Origin: Agromyces cerinus subsp. cerinus
Lineage (GTDB): Bacteria > Actinomycetota > Actinomycetes > Actinomycetales > Microbacteriaceae
Direction: 5' to 3'
Assembly: GCF_900142065.1 (NCBI RefSeq)
Contig: NZ_FSRJ01000001.1
Coordinates: forward strand, 124,001-188,000
Length of the DNA: 64,000 nucleotides
Shown here: piece after piece, positions 59,201 through 64,000 of the stretch
Numbering within the stretch: position 1 is the first letter of the stretch
Layout: the number at the start of each line of letters is the position of its first letter
Notes under the pieces: model-generated
Databases searched by the model: none
The model's input: only the letters and a program-made list of their open reading frames with translations
Told to the model about the DNA's origin: nothing
Made by a program: the position numbers and the translations under genes

Positions 59201-59332
59201 CCGCTCGCCGAGTCGAGGGCGCGGCTGGCCGAGGTGGCGGGAACGCCCGGCGCCTGGCAGCTCGAGCTCCGCCCGTTCCAGCTCGCGACCGTGCGGCTCA
59301 GTCGCGGGGCGACGGCGGCGACGAACGAGTGA
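56270..59332 (+). CDS. Alpha-mannosidase, glycoside hydrolase family 38
   Basis: The product has 1020 residues, start 11 bp after the permease stop. After a beta-rich N-domain of about 250 residues, the GH38 catalytic domain has the zinc site HAHIDSAWLWP (His263, Asp265) and the nucleophile Asp375 in LPDSFGYSG. The mid-domain and C-terminal beta-sandwich domains typical of GH38 follow. There is no signal peptide, so it removes alpha-mannose from imported glycans in the cytoplasm. It closes the ROK-controlled operon. Its last 35 bases overlap the end of the convergent 2H phosphoesterase gene. Confidence 0.95.
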   Translation: MHDDSRLVERRIARFVAERIEPALHRRSAPVSIEQWVAPGEPVPFAEAAAQRFTPFETDAPWGRPWGTTWFRIRGRVPAAWAAQGDTRVELVVDLGFTGAAPGFQAEGTVWSADGVIIKAIEPLNRAVPLEAQPGQDFEVFLEAASNPDLQGGWSFAPTPLGDPATAGDALLYRMRRLEVALRDLPVWELAQDIWTLRGLHAELPEALPRRAQILRTLERCIDAMDPDDVSGTAVRGRELLAPALSAPAWASSHRVHAVGHAHIDSAWLWPTRETVRKVARTFSNVDALIERNPGFVFAASSAQQFAWLKAAYPELFERVRRRVTEGSFVPVGGMWVESDTNMPGGEALARQFVAGKRFFMEEFGVEPLEVWLPDSFGYSGALPQIARAAGSRWFLTQKISWNETNVMPHHTFDWEGIDGTRIFTHFPPVDTYNSELSGAELARAERQYAEHGSGNTSLVPFGWGDGGGGPTEEMLAAAARTADLEGSPRVVLSSPREFFEAAEAELPKPPVWSGELYLEFHRGTYTSQARTKRGNRRSEHLLREAELWAATAAVRGRLQYPYDELETAWHMVLLQQFHDILPGSSIAWVHAEAERRYAEVAESLEAIIARSLRSLVGDGEQTVVANAGPLPLDGVAALAAAVTPETDAAATVRRDGERIVLANARLEAVLDGHGLLVSLVDRRTGRDAIPDGGAAKLLQLFRDTPNQWDAWDVDVQDRRNVVELRDVESIEIVDEDPACVVVRIVRRFGDSEVVETVSLEAMGRALDVRLDVDWHERQKLLKLAFPLDVHAERATSEIQFGHLHRPTHTNTSWDAARFESVAHRWVHVGEPGYGVAVANDATYGHDIARAVVDGATVTTVRLSLLRAPRYPDPTADQGAHVFRVAIAPGAGIPEAVAEGYRLNVPPRRLLDAAVDRVVPLIAVAGDGVIVEAVKLAEDRSGDVVVRLYEAHGSRAQAVLSAESAGAVATEVDLLERPLAESRARLAEVAGTPGAWQLELRPFQLATVRLSRGATAATNE

Positions 59333-59807
59333 CGGATGCCGCGCCGAGCGGCCACGCACCGAGCACGCGGCGGTGATGCGCGCCCGATGACGGTCGCATG
59401 TCGATGAGGGCGAGCTGGCGGAGCAGCACCCGATCGCCGGTGCCCAGCCGCCCGTGGCGTTTCACGGTGACGTGCGGTCGGAAGTCGATGCGAAGGTGAC
59501 CGGGCTCGATCCCGGCGGTCGCGAGGGCGGCGAGCGTCGCGGACCGCAGGGCGGAGATCTCGCCGCCGTCGCGGATGAGGGTCACGGGCACGTCGTGCCG
59601 GCGGCCGAACATGGCGGGCTCACCCGCGGCGCTGCTGATCGGCCGAGCCTCGCGGGCGACCCCGCCGAGCACCGCCGCGACGAGCTCGTCGGGTCGTTCC
59701 GTCGTGAACGGCTCGACGAGCGTGACGTGCAGCGGCCAGTCGGCGACCGTGAACGACTCGTCCGGACCGAGCGGCGAGAGCGGAAGCACGACGACGAAGT
59801 GCGTCAT
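59298..59807 (-). CDS. 2H phosphoesterase (2'-5' RNA ligase-like)
   Basis: The product has 169 residues with two HxT motifs, His27-Val-Thr29 (LHVTL) and His112-Val-Thr114 (PHVTV), at the usual distance. The family includes RNA 2',3'-cyclic phosphodiesterases and ThpR-like enzymes; the exact substrate here is unknown. The C-terminal 25 residues are Ser/Pro-rich and overlap the mannosidase gene on the other strand. It is a single gene. Confidence 0.82.
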   Translation of the reverse strand: MTHFVVVLPLSPLGPDESFTVADWPLHVTLVEPFTTERPDELVAAVLGGVAREARPISSAAGEPAMFGRRHDVPVTLIRDGGEISALRSATLAALATAGIEPGHLRIDFRPHVTVKRHGRLGTGDRVLLRQLALIDMRPSSGAHHRRVLGAWPLGAASVTRSSPPSPRD

Positions 59808-59882
59808 CCGCCGATTCTCGTCGACCTCGCCCGGGACGTACAGGGCCGAATCGACCGAGCGGCCGGTCCCGGCCGGACGCGC

Positions 59883-60710
59883 TCAGGCGATGTGCGGTTC
59901 GTCCAGCCGGCCGAGCAGGCGCAGCATCGCGGCGGGCGCGTAGCGGAACTCGATCGTGCCGCTCGCGCCCGGTTCGGTCGGCCCGATCCACGTGCTCGAC
60001 CCCTCGTGCACGCGCACCCAGCCGTGCTCGAAGAGCAGGTCGGCGCCGATGACGAACGCCATCGCGGGGGTCTCGCCCTGGCGTACGGCGATCGAGCCCT
60101 CGAACACCTGCGACGCAGCGGCATCCTGGTCTTCGCGGCACTGCACGCCCATGAGGGGGCGCGCGATCGGCGTCGCGAATCCCGTGACGTGGAAGGGGCT
60201 CGCCTTCGCGACGTCCGCGACGACGCCGAAGTTGACGCTCGTCGAGACGAGGCTGAGCGAGGCCTGCCCGTCGAGGACGAGCCGGCTCGAGACGCGGAAT
60301 CGGTAGAACAGTCGCCCCGACTCCCGAGCCGGCGGCAGCACGGCGAGGCTCGCCCAGTTGCGCGACCAGGCGAGCGGGTCGCCGTCGCGGTTCGGCGGGT
60401 CGTAGAGGCTCGCCGTCAGTCGCACGGCACCGTCGGGCTGGGTCGGCGCGGCCTGCAGCGAGGAGCGGCCGCGGTCGTCGTCGGGCATGACGTCGCGCAC
60501 GGCCGTGAACGCGGGCAGCCGCAGCGGCTCCCAGTGGCGGAGCCAGCCCTGGATGCCGGCCTGCACGCGGTCGAACGAGTTGCCGAGGCCGCTGCGGGTG
60601 GCGGCGGCCTCCGCGTCGTCCGCCGCATCGGGCAGTTCGTCGATGAGGTCGACGGGCAGCTCGTCGAGTCGTTCGAGATCGCGCTCGTTCGAGACGGTTG
60701 CGATGGTCAT
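59883..60710 (-). CDS. Hypothetical beta-rich protein
   Basis: The product is 275 residues from an ATG at 60710 with GGAGGAA upstream. The first 45 residues are acidic; the remainder looks like beta-sandwich (RFRVSSRLVLDGQASLSLVS, FVIGADLLFEHGWVRV). There is no signal peptide, membrane segment or recognisable motif. It stands alone between a 2H phosphoesterase and an ABC exporter. I do not recognise the family. Confidence 0.65.
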   Translation of the reverse strand: MTIATVSNERDLERLDELPVDLIDELPDAADDAEAAATRSGLGNSFDRVQAGIQGWLRHWEPLRLPAFTAVRDVMPDDDRGRSSLQAAPTQPDGAVRLTASLYDPPNRDGDPLAWSRNWASLAVLPPARESGRLFYRFRVSSRLVLDGQASLSLVSTSVNFGVVADVAKASPFHVTGFATPIARPLMGVQCREDQDAAASQVFEGSIAVRQGETPAMAFVIGADLLFEHGWVRVHEGSSTWIGPTEPGASGTIEFRYAPAAMLRLLGRLDEPHIA

Positions 60711-60855
60711 GGTGTTCCTCCGTGGGGCATGGGCTCGGGGCATCCGGTGGGGGATGCGGGAGTCCACGCTACGAAGGCGGCTTCGGCGCGCCATCCGAGC
60801 GAGCACTGAGTTTCACTCGGGTTCGCACTGAGGTCGGCGCGTCTCGCCCTCACCG

Positions 60856-62733
60856 TCACACGAGCAGCTGATGCGCCGCCAGATCGCGGTAGAGCGGCAC
60901 CGCCGCCACGAGCTCGGCATGCGTGCCCTCGCCGATCACGCGGCCCTCGTCGAGCACGATGATGCGGTCGGAGTCGATGACCGTCGAGAGCCGGTGCGCG
61001 ATCACGATGAGCGTGCGCCCTTCGGAGACGGCGTCGACGGCGTCGCGCATCATGCGCTCGTTGACCCCGTCGAGTGATGAGGTCGACTCGTCGAGCAGCA
61101 GGATCGGGGGAGCCGCGAGCAGGGCGCGGGCGATCGCGAGGCGCTGGCGTTCGCCGCCCGAGAGCATGATGCCGTCGTCGCCCACCGCGGCGTCGAGGCC
61201 CGCGGCGTCGCGATCGAGCACGCCGCCGAGGTTCACCGCGCGCAGCACCTGCTCGCACGCGGCGTCGCTCGCGTCGGGGCTGCCGAGCTTGAGGTTGTCG
61301 CGGAGGCTGCCGGCCAGCACCGGGGCATCCTGTTCGACGTAGCCGATCTGGGCCCGGAGCTCGGCGCGATCGAGCGAGCGCAGGTCGAGACCGCCCATGC
61401 GCACGCTGCCGACCGAGGGATCGTAGAACCGCTCGATGAGCGCCAGGATCGTCGACTTGCCGGCGCCCGAGGGGCCGACGAGGGCGATCCGCTGCCCACG
61501 CGGCACCTGGAACGAGACCCCGCGCAGCACGGGCTGCCGGTCGGTGACGTCGGGCTCGGGCAGATGCTCGTCAGCGGTCTCGTTCGCGGGGTCGGCCGGG
61601 TCCTGACGCGTCGCCGCGTAGGCGAAGGAGACGTCGTCGAACGCGATCGCCGGGGCGCCCGGCAGCACGCCCTCGTTCGCCTCGCCGACCATGAGCGCGA
61701 GCGGCGCGAGTTCGCGGTCGTGCGCGTCCTCGTCGGGCAGGTCGAGGATCTCCTGGATGCGGCCGAGGGCGCCGAGCGCCTGGTTCACCGAGGTGATGGC
61801 ACCGAAGAACAGGCCGAGCGGCATGATCATCATGAACAGGAACAGGATGAACGCCACGAGGTCCGCGACCGCGAGGGCGCCGGAAGCCACACGGAAACCA
61901 CCCACTCCGAGCACCACGAGGAACGACACCTGCATCGCGATGCCGGCGACCGGCACGATGAGGGCCGAGATCTTCGCGACCTTCACACCCATCTGCCAGG
62001 CGCCCTCCGCGTGCGCCTCGACATCGCGGATCTCGCGTTCGGTCGCCCCGGCCGCGCGGATCGTGCGCACGGCGCCGATGGCGCGTTCGACGGATGCCGC
62101 GACGTCGCCGACCTTCGCCTGGGCCTGGTGCGACGCCTCGCGCACGTGCCGCGACAGCAGCGTGACGGTCGTGATGGCGACGGCGATGACGAGCACGGTG
62201 AGGCCGAGCAGCACGGGGTCGATGATGAGCATCGCGATGAGCGCGCCGATGAACGTGACGGTGCCGCCGATCGCCTCGACGAGGCCTTGCGTGAGCACTG
62301 CGCGCAGCATCGTCGTGTCGCTGCCGACGCGCGAGACGAGGTCGCCCGTGCGGCGCGTGTCGAACTCGGCGATGGGCAGCCGCAGCAGCTTGCCGATGAG
62401 TCGCTTGCGGCTCGAGAGCACGACGCCCTCGCCCGTGCGCTGCAGCAGGTAGTGCTGGTAGCCCGTGATCACGCCGCTCACGATGACGAGGGCGACGAGC
62501 GCCCAGACGATGCTGCCGAGCGGCTCGTTCGCCTCGACGACGGTGATCACCTGGGCGACGAGGAGCGGCTGGGCGAGGCTCGCGAGCGCGCCGATGATCG
62601 AGAGGATCGCGACCCAGATGAGCACGGGGCGGTGCTCGAAGATGAAGGGCAGCAGTTGCCGGAAGGTCGCACGCGGGCCGGTGGTCTCACCGCGCCGTGA
62701 GAAGGGGGATCGTCGGGTGGGGGTGTCGCTCAT
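60856..62733 (-). CDS. ABC transporter, fused permease and ATPase (exporter type)
   Basis: The product is 625 residues from an ATG at 62733 preceded by GAGGA. Six membrane helices in the first 320 residues form a type-1 exporter domain. The ATPase follows with Walker A GPSGAGKST, a Q-loop in GYVEQDAPV, signature LSGGERQR, Walker B ILLLDEST and the switch His in IAHRLST. An acidic insert (about 375-405) lies just before the ATPase. It works as a homodimer exporting lipids, peptides or drugs; substrate unknown. Confidence 0.92.
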   Translation of the reverse strand: MSDTPTRRSPFSRRGETTGPRATFRQLLPFIFEHRPVLIWVAILSIIGALASLAQPLLVAQVITVVEANEPLGSIVWALVALVIVSGVITGYQHYLLQRTGEGVVLSSRKRLIGKLLRLPIAEFDTRRTGDLVSRVGSDTTMLRAVLTQGLVEAIGGTVTFIGALIAMLIIDPVLLGLTVLVIAVAITTVTLLSRHVREASHQAQAKVGDVAASVERAIGAVRTIRAAGATEREIRDVEAHAEGAWQMGVKVAKISALIVPVAGIAMQVSFLVVLGVGGFRVASGALAVADLVAFILFLFMMIMPLGLFFGAITSVNQALGALGRIQEILDLPDEDAHDRELAPLALMVGEANEGVLPGAPAIAFDDVSFAYAATRQDPADPANETADEHLPEPDVTDRQPVLRGVSFQVPRGQRIALVGPSGAGKSTILALIERFYDPSVGSVRMGGLDLRSLDRAELRAQIGYVEQDAPVLAGSLRDNLKLGSPDASDAACEQVLRAVNLGGVLDRDAAGLDAAVGDDGIMLSGGERQRLAIARALLAAPPILLLDESTSSLDGVNERMMRDAVDAVSEGRTLIVIAHRLSTVIDSDRIIVLDEGRVIGEGTHAELVAAVPLYRDLAAHQLLV

Positions 62734-62811
62734 GTCCTCTTCCTGGCGTGCGACGAGCGGATGCCGCATCCGCCCGAGTGTCGCAAATCGCCGTCTTGCA
62801 GCTTACGTGCC

Positions 62812-63039
62812 CTACCTGCGTCCGTACTTCTTGTGCACGGCCTGCTTGGAGACGTCGAGCGCGAGGGCGATGAGCTGCCAGCTCGAGCCGGCGGCCCGAG
62901 CCCGTCGCACCGCGGTGGCCTCGGCGCGGTCGAGCTCGCGGAGGAGCGCGACCCGTGCATGGTGCAGGTCGCGGAGCGCGCGATACGGGTCGTCGCCGTC
63001 GGCCGCCGCGATCGCGGTTCGGAGGGTGTGGTCGTCCAT
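62812..63039 (-). CDS. Small HTH DNA-binding protein
   Basis: The product is 75 residues from the ATG at 63039. The start is supported by a strong -35/-10 pair that would place the transcript start on or next to this codon (a leaderless mRNA). A charged helix region (RALRDLHHARVALLRELDRAEA) is followed by an HTH (SSWQLIALALDVSKQAVHKKYGRR) that ends the protein. It resembles small actinobacterial HTH proteins near stress or transport genes. It lies 79 bp upstream of the ABC exporter on the same strand and may control it and itself through the twin palindromes at 63043-63086. Confidence 0.8.
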   Translation of the reverse strand: MDDHTLRTAIAAADGDDPYRALRDLHHARVALLRELDRAEATAVRRARAAGSSWQLIALALDVSKQAVHKKYGRR

Positions 63040-63042
63040 GGC

Positions 63043-63086
63043 GTCAACCATAATTGACTTGCCATCGATCGTCAATGCGAGTTGAC
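63043..63086 (-). promoter_or_regulatory. Leaderless promoter covered by two GTCAA-N6-TTGAC palindromes
   Basis: On the minus strand TTGACG (63075-63070) is followed after exactly 17 bp by TATGGT (63052-63047). Two palindromes of the same form, GTCAA-N6-TTGAC, lie at 63043-63058 and 63071-63086, centres 28 bp apart. The first covers the -10, the second supplies the -35. The predicted start falls at 63040-63039, the A of the ATG. Confidence 0.7.
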
Positions 63087-63125
63087 AACGACGAGGGCGC
63101 GCAGGAACCGGTGTGCCGACGACGA

Positions 63126-63156
63126 AGGCGGGGCGGCTGATCCAGCCGCCCCGCCT
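63126..63156. terminator. Terminator hairpin downstream of the carboxylesterase gene
   Basis: A perfect 14-bp stem (AGGCGGGGCGGCTG and its complement) with an ATC loop lies 23 nt beyond the esterase stop (minus strand), before the HTH gene promoter. Confidence 0.75.
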
Positions 63157-63178
63157 CCTGGTCACTGCTCGTGCCGGA

Positions 63179-64000
63179 CTAGCCGAGCCCGTTCCAGAAG
63201 CCGCAGTTGTGCGCGGTCTCGAACGTGTCGATCATCTCGAGGCCGCCGGCCTCCTCGGTCTTCAGCTCCAGCACCTCGCGGCCGTCGGCGAACGTGCTCC
63301 ACTCGGGCCCGCCGTCGATGCTCGGCGTGCCGGTCTCGAAGAACGACGACCACAGGGCGACCATCTGGTCGGCGAGGGCCAGCTGCTCGTCGTTCAGCGC
63401 GCGCTGTGCGGCGGTGTAGTTGAACAGGTACTGCAGCTCGGTGGTGTGCGTCGCGCCGAGGTCGAGCGTCGAGGGCGGGAACGGGTCGCCCAGCGATCGC
63501 CACCCCGGTGTCGTCTCGTCGGCGAACTCGTAGAAGTACACCGAGCGCCCGGCGTCGGCGAAGCCGTCGGAGGCGACGACCGACGGGCAGGCGAACATCG
63601 AGTCGCCGCTGAGCCAGCCCGAGGCGAAGATCGGGTCCTCGCCGGCGTCGGCGGGGTAGAGCTCCAGCACGTCGGGGGCGAGCGCACCGAACTGGGCGGT
63701 GACGCCGGCCTCGTACTCGGCGGGGTCGAGCGGGTACTGCGCCGAGGCGAAGCCGAGCCACTCGTCGCGGGTGACGCCCATCATGATCGGCACGTCGGCG
63801 AGCGTGCCGTCGGCAGCCGCCTCGAGCGGGCCGACCGGCTGGTCGGGGCCGCCGGCGGCGGGCGAGGCGAAGCCGAACCCGGTCGCCGTTCCCACGATCG
63901 TCGAGGTCGGCACGGCGCGGAGGCACTCGGCGTCGTCGGCTGCGCAGCCCCACTGCGCCGTGAACTCGGTCGGGTCGGATGCCGGTGCGCCGGCGCCGCA
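63179..64000 (-). CDS. Type-B carboxylesterase (C-terminal part, 5' end outside window)
   Basis: The frame is open from the window edge at 64000 to a TAG at 63181-63179, giving about 273 codons; the N-terminal half with the active Ser is missing. Visible carboxylesterase/lipase-family features are a disulfide-type Cys pair near the start (GCAADDAECLRAVPTS), MMGVTRDEWLGF near the usual acid region, and the catalytic His in GATHTTELQYLFN. There is a Cys near the C-terminus (HNCGFW). The full protein is probably secreted, as most actinobacterial members are, but the signal is outside the window. It hydrolyses carboxylic esters of unknown identity. Confidence 0.85.
   Translation of the reverse strand, partial: CGAGAPASDPTEFTAQWGCAADDAECLRAVPTSTIVGTATGFGFASPAAGGPDQPVGPLEAAADGTLADVPIMMGVTRDEWLGFASAQYPLDPAEYEAGVTAQFGALAPDVLELYPADAGEDPIFASGWLSGDSMFACPSVVASDGFADAGRSVYFYEFADETTPGWRSLGDPFPPSTLDLGATHTTELQYLFNYTAAQRALNDEQLALADQMVALWSSFFETGTPSIDGGPEWSTFADGREVLELKTEEAGGLEMIDTFETAHNCGFWNGLG

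Noticed and set aside
57170..59359. A 729-codon minus-strand frame opposite the GH38 mannosidase
   Set aside because: Compositionally biased antisense frame; the mannosidase has an intact active site in the same DNA.

Overview
The window is a very GC-rich stretch of an actinobacterial chromosome, most likely from a member of the Microbacteriaceae (an Agromyces- or Microbacterium-like organism). This rests on codon use with almost only G or C in third position, many GTG starts, GTGA/ATGA translational coupling, lipoprotein sugar-binding proteins without a local ATPase, LacI/ROK/PadR regulators, a GapA-like enzyme with a long N-terminal extension, a GTP-type PEP carboxykinase, and the very frequent octamer GGCATCCG/CGGATGCC. 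I see no integrase, transposase, phage gene, CRISPR array or toxin-antitoxin pair; the region reads as core plus catabolic chromosome.

Layout. 1-4 kb: 3' end of holB, a secreted tripeptidyl-peptidase-like lipoprotein, tRNA-Thr(CGU) with its own terminator, an MBL-fold protein behind a SoxR-type promoter, and a small immunity-like protein. 4-8.5 kb: two tandem secreted SGNH esterases, a Gfo/Idh/MocA oxidoreductase and a PBP4-type peptidase. 8.5-16.3 kb: an amine catabolism block (AraC regulator, APC permease, membrane protein, copper amine oxidase, TetR regulator, aldehyde dehydrogenase). 16.5-19.2 kb: nicotinamidase, alpha/beta hydrolase, Tat-exported phosphoesterase. 19.3-29.2 kb: a galactoside utilisation locus (LacI regulator, a six-hairpin-like glycosidase coupled to a GH36 enzyme, and a divergent ABC importer with a second GH36-like enzyme). 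29.3-37.5 kb: a homoprotocatechuate meta-cleavage cluster (HpaD, HpaE, GntR regulator, a FAH-RraA fusion, HpaI, HpaH) and a divergent MFS transporter. 37.5-41.2 kb: a ThDP enzyme, a tiny Cys-rich protein, a NIPSNAP-like protein, and a VanZ/RDD membrane protein. 41.4-45 kb: Gap, thiolase, SDR. 45-47.4 kb: PadR with two paralogous membrane proteins. 47.7-51.1 kb: a RamB-like regulator divergent from pckG. 51.3-59.3 kb: a DUF1622 protein, then an alpha-mannoside locus (ROK regulator, ABC importer, GH38 mannosidase). 59.3-64 kb: 2H phosphoesterase, unknown protein, ABC exporter, small HTH protein with an unusual leaderless promoter, and a partial carboxylesterase.

How the genes fit together. The amine block and the hpa cluster are complementary. 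The amine oxidase and aldehyde dehydrogenase would turn an aryl-ethylamine into an arylacetate, and the hpa genes degrade 3,4-dihydroxyphenylacetate to pyruvate and succinic semialdehyde. No HpaBC hydroxylase is present, so within this window the fit is better for a catechol amine such as dopamine than for tyramine. The two sugar loci have the same logic: a lipoprotein binding protein, two permeases, intracellular exo-glycosidases and a local repressor, with the ATPase presumably shared and encoded elsewhere.

The most distinctive non-coding signals are: a SoxR-like operator-promoter (2433-2463); a near-perfect 22-bp RNA stem in the galactoside operon (25477-25524); a motif GATATACGAT shared by the hpa intergenic regions and a perfect 15-bp inverted pair upstream of the PadR operon (47528-47593); a CsoR-like palindrome (39656-39672); and two GTCAA-N6-TTGAC palindromes laid over a leaderless promoter (63043-63086).
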